DNA from: Rhodospirillaceae bacterium
GTDB taxonomy: Bacteria; Pseudomonadota; Alphaproteobacteria; MPNO01; UBA2964
Length of the DNA: 64,000 bases
Assembly: GCA_002720855.1 (NCBI GenBank)
Contig: PBIN01000002.1
Coordinates: 143,930-207,929, forward strand
Reading direction: 5' to 3'
The position numbers and the translations under genes were made by a program. The notes beneath the pieces are model-generated. The model was not told where the DNA came from. It did not search any database and was given only the letters and a program-made list of their open reading frames with translations. This document shows positions 1 through 9,014 of the stretch, in pieces. Positions within the stretch are counted from its first letter, which is position 1, and each line of letters opens with the position of its first letter.

Positions 1-753
1 AACGTTTTGTTTTTGATCTAGAAGCACCTTAAGTGCGGAAAACAATAGGGACAGATTCTTTCGGCCGTCCTCGGGACGACCTGCGAAGCCGATTACGCCT
101 TGTTCTGGTGGCATTGCTGGGGGATGAAACCGTATAACATCCACGGGGATAGGGGTTTTTGAGATTTTCTTATCATCAAGTCCAACGGCCACCATACTAT
201 TTCGCGTATATTCGCTGACCGCCATGAAATGGCCATCCGCCATCAAAATATTTTTTTCCATTACGCGGAGGATTGGAGAAAGAATGGTCTGATCGAATAA
301 CCGCCTTGGTAACGGCATAGATTGCCGACGATCAATACGATCTTCAATCATTGTGCCGGCACACCAGACTAAATGCGGCATGCCCAATTTCGCGATCATA
401 TTTGCCGTCAGCACGGTGCCCGTGACAACAATGTGCCTGTCATATTCTGAAATCACATCCTGCCAACGTTTTGACGACAGGTAATAGGGAAACTCCAATT
501 CGGGGAACCGGCATCCGATCGAAAGACAAGGCACATCACCAAAACATATGCCCTCACGGACCATTGGACGTCTGGCAGAGAGGATTTTCCAACTAGGCAC
601 TACAAGATCGGGGTAATCACTGAGTGTTGCAAAATGCGCAACCGTTACCGCATGGCCAAGGGACCGAAGATGTTGGATCAGAATGCGGGCCTTGTCAGGC
701 ACGCCCCCGGTCAGCGGCGGCAGGGTTATGATCAATACGGATTGTGCTGTCAT
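1..753 (-). CDS. Glycosyltransferase family 4 (GT-B), 3' end outside the window
   Basis: The reverse strand is open for 251 codons from an ATG at 753 to the window edge, so this is the N-terminal part only. The start follows a strong AGGAGG-type site three to four bases upstream. The protein begins MTAQSVLIITLPP and has the GT-B pattern of an N-terminal Rossmann domain (TGGVPDKARILIQHLRSLGH), then the hinge into the second domain, ending in VIGFAGRPEDGRKNLSLL. That last stretch is the usual GT4 start of the donor-nucleotide domain (FVGRxxxxKN). It probably transfers a sugar from a nucleotide-sugar donor during exopolysaccharide or O-antigen synthesis; acceptor and sugar cannot be told. It is divergent from the ligase gene at 861. 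Confidence 0.8.
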   Translation of the reverse strand, partial: MTAQSVLIITLPPLTGGVPDKARILIQHLRSLGHAVTVAHFATLSDYPDLVVPSWKILSARRPMVREGICFGDVPCLSIGCRFPELEFPYYLSSKRWQDVISEYDRHIVVTGTVLTANMIAKLGMPHLVWCAGTMIEDRIDRRQSMPLPRRLFDQTILSPILRVMEKNILMADGHFMAVSEYTRNSMVAVGLDDKKISKTPIPVDVIRFHPPAMPPEQGVIGFAGRPEDGRKNLSLLFSALKVLLDQKQNV

Positions 754-860
754 TACCCTCCTTTTGAGCAGTCTGGAGGCCGCAGTGTCAACATGTTGTG
801 GTGTGGAAAAGCTTGGCCCGGCGCGTTGCTGTGCCGTAATACCAATGCTAAACCACGGAC

Positions 861-2432
861 ATGTCGGAGATATCTTTACAGGACGCTAAATCTTTTCATA
901 GCGTGGTCGCTGAGAACGCGGCCAAGTGGCCTGATCGGACTTATGTCCATTGTATTGATCAGGACAAATCGCTCAGCTATGGCGCCCTTTACAGCGTATC
1001 CAATCGCATCGCCCGTTTTCTCCAGGATAGAAAGCTTGGTGCGAATGATCGTGTTCTTTTGCTCGCGGAAAACTCGGTTGAGAACCTTGCAATATTCGTG
1101 AGCGTATTACGGTATGGCGCCACGCTCGCGACTGTTCACGTTGAAATGAACCAGGCGCATCTGTCTGAGATTATTCAGGCCATCGCGCCAAAAATCGTTC
1201 TTTTTCAGGAAGGGCTCGGTCTTGAGAAATTGCGAGACAATGCGCAGGGCGATTGGTTTGCTCTCGGAGAATGGTCAGAAAGAGCTGAAGCAGCGACAGG
1301 GTTTTTTGCTGATCTTGAGCAGCTTTCCGATGCCGACAATGTCGAAAGTATCGCTGCACCCGATGATCACGGAGTCATCTTTTATACGTCTGGGACAGTG
1401 GCGAAACCTAAAGGTGTCATTCAGACGCATGCAACTGCGTATTATAATTATGACGCCACCGCCGACTATTTACAGCTTGCGCCAGGGGATACGGTTTTTG
1501 ACTGCCGGTCCTATAGCTGGCTTTCCGCGCAGCACATGAGCCTCGGCGCACCGCTTGTCGCCGGTGCTACCTGTGTAATGGCAAAGCACTTTTCTCAAAG
1601 CCGATATTTTGAATGGCTCAAGACATCGCAAGCAAATGTTGGATTCGTCGTGCCGACGATTGTCAATATGCTGATCAACCGCCCGCAGGAAATTCACGGA
1701 AGCGACCTTCCGCATTTGCGGTTTTTGACGTCGAGTTCTGCGCCTTTGTTGGATGAACAGTGGCGTCAATTTGAAGAACTCTACGGAATTACGCTCGCTC
1801 AGAGCTGTGGCTCCAGTGAAGGCGGGAATACAGCAGCACATCGAGGCGCCGACCGAAAATTTGGAACGATCGGTCCAGCCCAAAAATATCAGGACATTCG
1901 TATTGTTGATGGTGACGGGAAACGACTGCCTCAGGGCGAAACCGGTGAAATCATTATTGGGGGCGGAAAACAACAGGCCTTCGGTTATTTGATGTCGGAC
2001 GGGACCATCGATCGTTTACCAGACGATGGTCACCATTCTGGTGACCTTGGGTTTTTTGATGAAGATGGTCATTTGCACATAACCGGCCGGGTTAAAGAAC
2101 TGATCATTCGTGGCGGTATGAATATCGCACCGCTGGAAATTGATGCGGTATTGATCGATCACGAGGCGGTTGCCGAAGCAGGAACAATCGGCGTTCCTCA
2201 CCCGATTTATGGCGAGGAGGTTGTTGCCTATATTGCCTGCAAACAGGAAAACAGGGCCTCTGAAGATGAAATCGCGACTCACTGTTTGGGAAGATTGCCC
2301 GAAGCGAAGACGCCAAAGGCGGTGTATATACTGGATGAGTTGCCCAAGAACCCCCGCGGAAAGCTGGATCGAACGGCGCTTGCGCAGCATTATAAGGACC
2401 ATTACGCTGATAAAGTTGATTGGACCGCTTAG
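861..2432 (+). CDS. AMP-dependent acyl-CoA synthetase/ligase
   Basis: A 523-residue class I adenylate-forming enzyme of about the usual length for the family. It would activate a carboxylic acid as an acyl-AMP and transfer it to CoA. Visible motifs in order are the phosphate-binding loop YTSGTVAKPKGV (about residues 174-186, with TVA where TTG is usual), a GSSEGG segment, SGDLGFFDEDGHLHITGR with the hinge aspartate, KELIIRGGMNI, and the C-terminal NPRGKLDR with the catalytic lysine. The next gene in the same direction is an iron oxygenase 51 bp away, so the two may act on one aromatic or fatty acid. The substrate cannot be read from the sequence. Confidence 0.88.
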   Translation: MSEISLQDAKSFHSVVAENAAKWPDRTYVHCIDQDKSLSYGALYSVSNRIARFLQDRKLGANDRVLLLAENSVENLAIFVSVLRYGATLATVHVEMNQAHLSEIIQAIAPKIVLFQEGLGLEKLRDNAQGDWFALGEWSERAEAATGFFADLEQLSDADNVESIAAPDDHGVIFYTSGTVAKPKGVIQTHATAYYNYDATADYLQLAPGDTVFDCRSYSWLSAQHMSLGAPLVAGATCVMAKHFSQSRYFEWLKTSQANVGFVVPTIVNMLINRPQEIHGSDLPHLRFLTSSSAPLLDEQWRQFEELYGITLAQSCGSSEGGNTAAHRGADRKFGTIGPAQKYQDIRIVDGDGKRLPQGETGEIIIGGGKQQAFGYLMSDGTIDRLPDDGHHSGDLGFFDEDGHLHITGRVKELIIRGGMNIAPLEIDAVLIDHEAVAEAGTIGVPHPIYGEEVVAYIACKQENRASEDEIATHCLGRLPEAKTPKAVYILDELPKNPRGKLDRTALAQHYKDHYADKVDWTA

Positions 2433-2483
2433 GTAGAGACCTCCGCAGTTGATCGCATACACTGAAAAAGACAGAGGTGTATT

Positions 2484-3401
2484 ATGACAGATATCCCGAT
2501 TATCGATTTTCAGAACTTCGAAAACGGCAGTGACGACCAGCGCCGTAAGGTTGCCGCCGAGCTTGATTGGGCGGCCTCGGAAGTCGGCTTTATGTATGTC
2601 AAAAACCTGGGGATCGATCCGCAAATCTTGAAGAACGCATTTGCGTCGAGCAAAGCGTATTTTGCGCTAACGGAGGAAATAAAGAGCACCCATGATTATG
2701 ATCAGGTCATTAATCACGGCTATCAGGCTCCCGAGGAGCAGAGGCTGGATTCATCCGAAGCGCCCGATCTCAAAGAAACCTTCACAATGCGGGATGTTCA
2801 TAAGAATGAGAACAACCCGGAAATGTGGCCTTCAGAGGAATTTTTGGAGACGGCCAAGGCGACTTTTGATGAATTTTTACGAGGCGGCAATATCGTTATG
2901 GAAGCGTTCGCGCTCGCGCTTGATCTGCCGATTAACTTCTTCCGTGAACGCCACGTCGGCGATAACACAGCGCTTCGCTATCTCCATTATCCAATCGTGA
3001 CAAAAGAGCTGACCGAGGAGCAACTCGGCTGCGGTGCGCACACTGATTTTGGCACAATCACCTTGTTATTCCAGGATAACGTCGGCGGGTTGCAGGTGCA
3101 GGGGCGAGATGGTGTCTGGCGGGATGCGATATACATCCCCGATACCATCGTCATAAATACTGCCGATCTCGTCGCGACCTGGACAAATGATCGTTACTGT
3201 TCAACACCGCATCGGGTAAAACCAATGATCAGCGACAAGGACAGATATTCCATCGCATTCTTCATTGATCCCGATCAGGCGACGCCTGTCAGCACCATTC
3301 CGAGCTGTATCACTGAAGACAATCCGAAAAAATATCCCGATACCACCGCAGGTGCGTATGTTGCGCAACGCATTGCGGACAGCAATAAGCTGACGAATTG
3401 A
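2484..3401 (+). CDS. Isopenicillin N synthase-family 2-oxoglutarate/Fe(II) oxygenase
   Basis: A 305-residue protein starting MTDIPIIDF with an AGAGGT site upstream. The iron-binding triad is complete: HTD in GAHTDFGTITLLFQD and the distal His in STPHRVKP. It is followed by RYSIAFF, whose Arg and Ser bind the 2-oxoglutarate carboxylate in this family. The N-terminal region (DIPIIDFQNF, GFMYVKNLGID) is the typical DIOX_N domain. It is expected to hydroxylate or desaturate a small molecule in the cytoplasm. It follows the acyl-CoA ligase by 51 bp and converges on the LysR gene with only one base between the stop codons. The substrate is unknown. Confidence 0.88.
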   Translation: MTDIPIIDFQNFENGSDDQRRKVAAELDWAASEVGFMYVKNLGIDPQILKNAFASSKAYFALTEEIKSTHDYDQVINHGYQAPEEQRLDSSEAPDLKETFTMRDVHKNENNPEMWPSEEFLETAKATFDEFLRGGNIVMEAFALALDLPINFFRERHVGDNTALRYLHYPIVTKELTEEQLGCGAHTDFGTITLLFQDNVGGLQVQGRDGVWRDAIYIPDTIVINTADLVATWTNDRYCSTPHRVKPMISDKDRYSIAFFIDPDQATPVSTIPSCITEDNPKKYPDTTAGAYVAQRIADSNKLTN

Positions 3402-3402
3402 A

Positions 3403-4320
3403 TTAAACGTTTTCGACGGCGCCAAAACCGCCGGCTTGAACCATTTTATCGATCTCATCATGGATCATTTTGGTGAGTTCAATGACAGCTGGCGTCGGAG
3501 TGCGATCCGCACGATGAACAAGTGTTCGAGTAATCGATAGACCTTCAAGGGGCACCGCCTGAAAGCGCCCATTATCGACATCCGGCGTGATTGAGGAGTA
3601 GGGGAGAACGCCATACCCTAGCCCGCGCTCCACAAAATCCTTCACGACATCTACATTGGCAACTTCATGGGTGACATCGAAAGTGACGCCCGCTTCAACT
3701 GCCATGCGATCGAGCTTCACCCGGCTGCCCGCCGGTCGGGGCAATAATATGAGCGGGAGACCAGAAAGGTTTTCGACCGTGCAATTGGGCGTCGGCATGT
3801 TTGCCTTCTGTGTGCCGACCAAAAATTCCTGCTCTGTCACGAGAGGTTCAAGTATGAGGCTGGAACGCGGTTCGGGGTCCACCATAACCGCCAGATCAAT
3901 ATCGCCAGTATCAATACCTTCGAGCAGGAGATAGGGAACTCCTTCAACAAAGCGAAGCCGGACGTTGGGATATTCCTGTGCAAAGCGCGCAGCGAGCACA
4001 CCATAAAGAATACGGCTGGTGGTTGATGTCGTCCCTATTACGGCCTCGCCTGATGGTAGGGCGGCCTGCGCCATGACCTCGGTTCGGGCCTCTTCCAGCT
4101 CCGCCATGATCCGTTTCGTGCGTGCTAGCAAAAGAGAACCGGAAGGTGTAACATCTATGCCGCGCGGGTGGCGTTTGAACAGATCAACGCCCAGTTCATT
4201 CTCCAGCGACAATGTGTGACGGCTCAAGGCGGATTGCGCGACTCTCAGCCGCGCCGAGGCTTCACTAAAACTGCCGCACTCTGCAATTGCGGCGAAATAT
4301 CTCAATTGGCGAAGGTCCAA
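3403..4320 (-). CDS. LysR-family transcriptional regulator
   Basis: A 305-residue regulator of standard LysR length. It has an N-terminal winged helix-turn-helix (MDLRQLRYFAAIAECGSF, then ASARLRVAQSALSRHTLSLE) and a periplasmic-binding-protein-like effector domain from about residue 90. It is divergent from the first UbiD gene. The shared upstream region contains a perfect 7-bp inverted repeat with a 3-bp spacer at 4393-4409 that fits a T-N11-A LysR box. The simplest reading is control of the UbiD gene at 4505 and of itself in response to an aromatic acid; the ligand is not known. Confidence 0.9.
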   Translation of the reverse strand: MDLRQLRYFAAIAECGSFSEASARLRVAQSALSRHTLSLENELGVDLFKRHPRGIDVTPSGSLLLARTKRIMAELEEARTEVMAQAALPSGEAVIGTTSTTSRILYGVLAARFAQEYPNVRLRFVEGVPYLLLEGIDTGDIDLAVMVDPEPRSSLILEPLVTEQEFLVGTQKANMPTPNCTVENLSGLPLILLPRPAGSRVKLDRMAVEAGVTFDVTHEVANVDVVKDFVERGLGYGVLPYSSITPDVDNGRFQAVPLEGLSITRTLVHRADRTPTPAVIELTKMIHDEIDKMVQAGGFGAVENV

Positions 4321-4392
4321 CGCAAAAATCCAATGCTGGGGCGTGAATTAAGCCCTTAAAAGCGCTTCGGTATCTCAAAACGGCATAACTAT

Positions 4393-4409
4393 AATACCGA
4401 GACGGTATT
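4393..4409. promoter_or_regulatory. Candidate LysR operator
   Basis: AATACCG-AGA-CGGTATT is a perfect inverted repeat with 7-bp arms in the divergent region between the LysR gene (start 4320, minus) and the UbiD gene (start 4505, plus). It includes a T-N11-A arrangement, the usual LysR-box form. Binding is inferred from position and symmetry. Confidence 0.55.
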
Positions 4410-4504
4410 TGTATCAAGCGACCAGAATTCGGTACGTTGCAGCCGGTCGTGGCTAGGGGCTGCGACGGTTCTGCACCTTGAATTCTCACAGGGAGATAAA
4501 TTTT

Positions 4505-6025
4505 ATGGCAGATTCTACCGCCACAGCCGTTGACGCAGGTTCAAACGTCGGCGCCCGCATGACCTACGAGGACATGCGCGAATGGATCGTGGAGGCCGAA
4601 AAACTCGGTGAACTCCGCGTTGTTAAAGGAGCCAGCTGGGAAGAAGATATCGGTCTTGCCGCCGAGGTTGTCCAGCATGACGAAAATGCTCCTTGCATCA
4701 TCTTTGATGACGTACCCGGGTGTCCACCAGGTTTCCGCATGCTCATCAACTTTTTTGCCGGTAAGCGCAAATGCATGACGATGGGCTTTTCACCGGAATG
4801 GAACAAGCTTGAGCTCACTGACGGTGTGCATCAGCACATGAAATCCGTTGAGTCGATCCCTCACAAGATCGTTGAGACCGGCGCAGTGTTCGAGAATATT
4901 CTTGAAGGGGACGATATTGATATCGAGAAGTTCCCCGCCCCGATGTGGCATGATAAGGACGGCGGTCGTTATATCGGCACCGGGTCTTACAATGTCACAC
5001 GCGATCCCGATACCGGTTGGATCAACCTCGGCACCTATCGCGTAATGATCCAAAGCAAAAATGAAGTTGGATTCTATATCTCGCCGGGTAAACACGGCAG
5101 GATCCATCGCGACAAGTACGAAGCCAACGGCGAAGCAATGCCTGCTTGTATTGTTTTGGGTGGCGATCCCATGGGCTTCCTGATGGGTTGTACTGAATTG
5201 CCTCCAGGTGAATGCGAATATGACATTCTCGGTGGTTATCGGGGCCATGCAACCGAATGTGTGGAAGGCAAGCATACCGGTCTGCCGTTCCCGGCCAATG
5301 CCGAAGTTGTGATTGAAGGATTCGTTCAACCTGACAACCGCCGCATCGAAGGACCTTTTGGTGAGTGGACTGGATATTACGGTTCTGACGTTCGACCAGA
5401 GCCCATCCTGGATATTAAGGCGATCTATCACCGGAACGACCCGATTATTCTGGGATGTCCTCCACTGCGTCCGCCGGATGAGCTGGCACGTTATCGCGCT
5501 GTCACACGTTCAGCTGCTCTCAAGGAGAATATTGAGCGCGCTGGTGTACCGGATATTACCGGTGTTTGGGCCCATGAATGTGGCACCGCCCGTATGCTCC
5601 TTGGTATTTCGATCAAGCAGCGTTATCCCGGTCATGCTATGCAGACCGGTCACGTTGCCGCGATGTGCCACACAGGTGCTTATGCAGGTAAATATGTCAT
5701 CGTCGTAGATGATGATATCGATGTTACCAATCTTGAAGAGCTGATGTGGGCGGCGATTACCCGCTCCGATCCGGCAACGTCGATTGATATCATTCATAAT
5801 TGCTGGTCAACGCCTCTTGATCCGCGCATTCCGCCGGAAGAGAAGGCCAAAGGCAATCTGACCAATAGCCGCGCTATCATTGATGCGTGCCGGCCATTCC
5901 ACTGGAAGGAAGATTTCCCTGCAGTGAATTCGCCGGAGCCTGCTGTCATGAAACAGGCCTATGAACAGTGGGGTCACCTCTGTGACCCGGTAACCCCTGA
6001 GAATCAGGTTGTTACGAAGAAGTAA
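4505..6025 (+). CDS. UbiD-family prenylated-FMN decarboxylase, paralogue 1
   Basis: A 506-residue UbiD-family (de)carboxylase that would use prenylated FMN to decarboxylate an aromatic or unsaturated acid. The ATG at 4505 is chosen because GGGAG lies about nine bases upstream; an in-frame TTG at 4478 has no such site. The family catalytic set is present: WINLGTYR at residues 172-179 supplies the Asn and Arg matching N168 and R173 of fungal Fdc1, and EGPFGE from residue 282 supplies the two Glu matching E277 and E282. It is a close paralogue of the gene at 13290. No UbiX-type flavin prenyltransferase is visible in the window, so the cofactor must come from elsewhere. It is probably LysR-controlled and ends in its own terminator. 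Confidence 0.92.
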   Translation: MADSTATAVDAGSNVGARMTYEDMREWIVEAEKLGELRVVKGASWEEDIGLAAEVVQHDENAPCIIFDDVPGCPPGFRMLINFFAGKRKCMTMGFSPEWNKLELTDGVHQHMKSVESIPHKIVETGAVFENILEGDDIDIEKFPAPMWHDKDGGRYIGTGSYNVTRDPDTGWINLGTYRVMIQSKNEVGFYISPGKHGRIHRDKYEANGEAMPACIVLGGDPMGFLMGCTELPPGECEYDILGGYRGHATECVEGKHTGLPFPANAEVVIEGFVQPDNRRIEGPFGEWTGYYGSDVRPEPILDIKAIYHRNDPIILGCPPLRPPDELARYRAVTRSAALKENIERAGVPDITGVWAHECGTARMLLGISIKQRYPGHAMQTGHVAAMCHTGAYAGKYVIVVDDDIDVTNLEELMWAAITRSDPATSIDIIHNCWSTPLDPRIPPEEKAKGNLTNSRAIIDACRPFHWKEDFPAVNSPEPAVMKQAYEQWGHLCDPVTPENQVVTKK

Positions 6026-6053
6026 AATCAATTTTAAAGCGTAATTGATGAAC

Positions 6054-6083
6054 GGCCATCGCGCATAGCGCGATGGCCTTTTT
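6054..6083 (+). terminator. Rho-independent terminator after UbiD 1
   Basis: Perfect 10-bp stem (GGCCATCGCG / CGCGATGGCC) with a 5-base loop, followed by five T, about 28 bp after the UbiD stop codon. Confidence 0.9.
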
Positions 6084-6149
6084 CTATTCGACATTCCAAA
6101 TCGGACTCTAAAGTTTCGATGACTTGACCTATGCGCACGCTTACTTAAA

Positions 6150-6216
6150 TTGTTTGATAAGTTGTTAAGAATAATTATCATTTGCAATTGGAATGCGAAT
6201 GATAACTATTCGCATT
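6150..6216 (+). repeat. 67-bp direct repeat, copy 1 (promoter of the iron operon)
   Basis: This segment recurs at 12917-12983 with about four mismatches. It carries a promoter and a Fur-type box. The two copies bracket the hemP-to-DUF1513 operon. Confidence 0.85.
6154..6216 (+). promoter_or_regulatory. Fur-type iron-responsive promoter of the hemP operon
   Basis: TTGATA (6154-6159), a 16-bp spacer and TATCAT (6176-6181) form a sigma-70 promoter. Just downstream is the inverted repeat AATGCGAAT-N7-ATTCGCATT (6192-6216), the form of a Fur-family box. It lies 24 bp before the hemP start and overlaps the expected transcription start, so metal-bound repressor would block the promoter. Whether the regulator is Fur, Irr or another family member is not decided by the sequence. 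Confidence 0.75.
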
Positions 6217-6239
6217 GTGAAGTGTTAGAAGATTAAGGG

Positions 6240-6404
6240 ATGAAACCAGAGTCTGATAAAGATCGGGATCGTACCGTTAGCGAAGTGCCGACGGTTTCGA
6301 GCCGCGATCTTTTGAACGGCGGACACAGGATAAATATCGAGCATGATGGCGAGATTTATCAGATCAATGTTACTCGCCGTGGAAAACTCATACTCATAAA
6401 GTAA
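6240..6404 (+). CDS. hemP: HemP haemin uptake protein
   Basis: A 54-residue protein, MKPESDKDRDR to GKLILIK. The C-terminal half (SRDLLNGGHRINIEHDGEIY, then INVTRRGKLILIK) fits the HemP/HmuP family (PF10636): a short Ser-x-x-Leu-Leu start, an I.H.G..Y core and the terminal GKLILxK. Family members are small cytoplasmic proteins needed for haem or iron uptake gene expression in several proteobacteria. It is the first gene after the Fur-type box, with AAGGG close to the start codon. It is followed by an LbtU-like porin gene after 106 bp. Confidence 0.85.
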   Translation: MKPESDKDRDRTVSEVPTVSSRDLLNGGHRINIEHDGEIYQINVTRRGKLILIK

Positions 6405-6510
6405 CAATCCCTTAACCTTAAAAACGACCTTAAATCCAAGGCAAGCCAGCCAAAAGCCAGTCAGCCGCATATACTGGGTTTGTGTATTAACTAGTAGAGG
6501 GGACTGATTG

Positions 6511-7695
6511 ATGAAGTTTGGAACAGTTGGGATGGCATCTCTGGCCGCTTTAGCGTGCGCGGTGCCTGTTTTGAGTGGTCCGGCACTAGCACAAAGCTCT
6601 GTGTTAGAACGACTTGCCGCCATGGAAAAACGAATCAAATATTTGGAAAGCCGCGTTGCTTCCTAGGATAAGGTGATCGTTGAAAAAGACCGGCAGCTAG
6701 GTCAGATGAAGAAGGCCCAGGAATCAACCAGTTCAGGTTGGCTCAACAATGTTACGATTTCTGGCGCCGTTGAACTCGAAACTTCATACAACAGCCCGTA
6801 CACTGGGGACTCTACCAGCGATGCAACCGTGGCCACTGCTGAAATTGGTATAGAGGCTCAAGTGCATGATTGGGTAAGTGCACAAATTACCCTTCTTCAT
6901 GAGGAAGATGACACTAGCCTGGAAGTGGTCTCGGCATCCTTTACAATCGGTCCACCGGAAGGAAACTGGTCGCTTACGGCTGGTCAAATCGTTGTACCGT
7001 TTGGTGCATACGAATCAAACATGATTTCGGACCCTCTTACACTTGAGGTAGGTGAAGCCAAGGAAACCGCTATCCAGTTATCGTTCAACAATGGCGGATT
7101 CTCGGGTTCGGTATATGCCTTTAACGGCGCCAACAAGGACGGTGGAGACAACCACATTGATAACTTCGGTGCATCCATTGGCTACGCCATGGAGTCCGAA
7201 AATAACTCCTTCGCCTTCGGCTTGGGTTATATCAATGACATTGGTGACTCAGATAATTTACAAAGCACAGTGAGTACGACGCTTGGAAGCGCGAATATTA
7301 GCGACCATGTTGGTGGCTGGGCTGCAAATGCATCTGTCACATTTGGACCATTTGCTCTGATTGGTGAGTACCTTTCCGCTTTCGATAACTTTGAAGCAAA
7401 TGAAGTGGTGTTCAACGGTAGAGGTGCGGAACCAAGCGCGTGGCATGTTGAAGCGGCTTACAACTTCAATGTTGGCGGAAAAGACGCCACTTTTGCTGTT
7501 TCGTATCAGGGAACTGATGAAGCGCTTGCGCTTGAGCAACCTGAACAGCGCATTATGGTCGGTCTTTCCGTCGGTCTCTTCGAAAATGTCGGATTGGCAT
7601 TCGAATGGGCTCACGACGAAGACTATAGTGTTGCAGATGGTGGAACCGGCAATACCGCAAACACAGTCACCGGCCAGATCGCCGTTGGATTTTAA
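6511..7695 (+). pseudogene. LbtU-like outer-membrane porin gene interrupted by an in-frame TAG
   Basis: The ATG at 6511 follows GAGGGG and opens a signal peptide (MKFGTVGMASLAALA to GPALAQ), then a short coiled coil (VLERLAAMEKRIKYLESRVAS). A TAG at 6664-6666 stops the frame. The same frame continues at once with DKVIVEKDRQLGQMKK, finishing the coiled coil, and a roughly 330-residue beta-barrel ending in GQIAVGF with a terminal aromatic residue. Signal peptide, coiled coil and barrel are the layout of LbtU-type siderophore porins. With the stop, the barrel (GTG possible at 6673) would have no export signal. Recent nonsense mutation, sequencing error or readthrough all remain possible. The position in an iron operon supports the family call. 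Confidence 0.65.
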
Positions 7696-7721
7696 TTTGA
7701 GAGGATAAAGGGAAAACAGTT

Positions 7722-8984
7722 ATGAGATTTTTCATAGCCATTGCGGCGGCAGTCGTTCTGACGTCCACAGCTTACGCCGGACATCACGAGAAAAAGGCCG
7801 TCATTGAGCAATACACTAAGATAGCGCATGCGATGTATTCGGATTCGCTAACCACGGCGAAAAGGCTCCAAAGTATTGTAAATCGCCTTATCGCGCAGCC
7901 CACTGAAGCTAATCTTGCGGCAGCACGCACAGCTTGGCTTGCTGCACGTGTTCCTTACCAGCAAACGGAAGTTTACCGTTTCGGAAACGCGATTGTTGAT
8001 GACTGGGAAGGAAAGGTAAATGCCTGGCCGTTGGATGAAGGTTTGATTGATTACGTCGCCGCAAGTTATGGCGCGGAATCTGAGGAGAACCCTTTCTATC
8101 GGGCAAATGTCATTGCCAATAAATCGATTAAGATCTCAGGCAAGACCGTTGATACGTCGCGGATTACCAAAGCATTGATTTCCAAGACGTTGCACGAAGT
8201 GAATGAGGTCGAGTCCAACGTTGCTACAGGATATCACGCGATCGAATTCTTGTTGTGGGGACAGGACCTTAATGGAAATGGTCCGGGCGCCGGCAATCGG
8301 CCAGCTTCCGACTTCGACCCGAAAAACTGTTCCTGGGGCAATTGTGATCGCCGCGCAGCATATCTAAAGGCTGCTTCCGATCTGTTGGTCGATGATCTGG
8401 TTTGGATGACAAATCAATGGGCACCTAATGGCAAGGCGACTGTTGGCCTCGTCAAAGGTGATGTCAAAAAGGGGCTTTCCACGATCCTCACCGGGATGGG
8501 CAGTCTTTCATATGGCGAACTCGCTGGTGAGCGCATGAAGCTCGGGTTGATGCTTAAAGATCCAGAAGAAGAGCATGATTGCTTTAGCGATAACACGCAC
8601 AATTCGCACTACTATGATGCGTTGGGAATTCGCAATATCTATCTTGGTGAATACCGTCGTATCGATGGAAGCGTTGTTAAGGGCCCGAGCCTGTCGAGTT
8701 TGGTTGCCAAGACCAGCAAAGGTGTCGATCAGGAATTACGGAGTAAACTCGACGCCACGATGTCTGCTATGGGTAAACTCGTCAAAGCTGCTGAAGCTGG
8801 CGAAGCTTATGACCAGATGATTGGCCCAAATAACAAGGCAGGTAATGCAAGGGTTCAAGCTGCAGTAGACGCTTTGACCTCGCAGACCAAATCTATCGAA
8901 AAAGCGGTTGCTGCCTTGGGTCTGAGCCGCATCAAATTCGAGGGATCAGATTCTCTCGATAATCCGTCAGCCGTGTTCCAGTAA
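7722..8984 (+). CDS. Imelysin-family iron-regulated protein (peptidase M75-like)
   Basis: A 420-residue periplasmic protein with a clear signal peptide (MRFFIAIAAAVVLTSTAYA). The imelysin signature GxHxxE is present as GYHAIEFLLWGQD (His172, Glu175), the motif shared with EfeO and IcmP. Family members are iron-regulated and most likely bind iron or an iron ligand; proteolytic activity is doubtful. It lies 26 bp after the porin and 30 bp before the di-haem protein. The order imelysin, di-haem oxidoreductase, imelysin, DUF1513 is a known conserved set in proteobacteria. Confidence 0.92.
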   Translation: MRFFIAIAAAVVLTSTAYAGHHEKKAVIEQYTKIAHAMYSDSLTTAKRLQSIVNRLIAQPTEANLAAARTAWLAARVPYQQTEVYRFGNAIVDDWEGKVNAWPLDEGLIDYVAASYGAESEENPFYRANVIANKSIKISGKTVDTSRITKALISKTLHEVNEVESNVATGYHAIEFLLWGQDLNGNGPGAGNRPASDFDPKNCSWGNCDRRAAYLKAASDLLVDDLVWMTNQWAPNGKATVGLVKGDVKKGLSTILTGMGSLSYGELAGERMKLGLMLKDPEEEHDCFSDNTHNSHYYDALGIRNIYLGEYRRIDGSVVKGPSLSSLVAKTSKGVDQELRSKLDATMSAMGKLVKAAEAGEAYDQMIGPNNKAGNARVQAAVDALTSQTKSIEKAVAALGLSRIKFEGSDSLDNPSAVFQ

Positions 8985-9014
8985 GAACAGGCTGGATTAA
9001 ACCTCTGTACTACC

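Noticed and set aside
4478-4504. TTG start giving a nine-residue longer UbiD 1
   Set aside because: The ribosome site GGGAG lies inside that extension and is correctly spaced only for ATG 4505.
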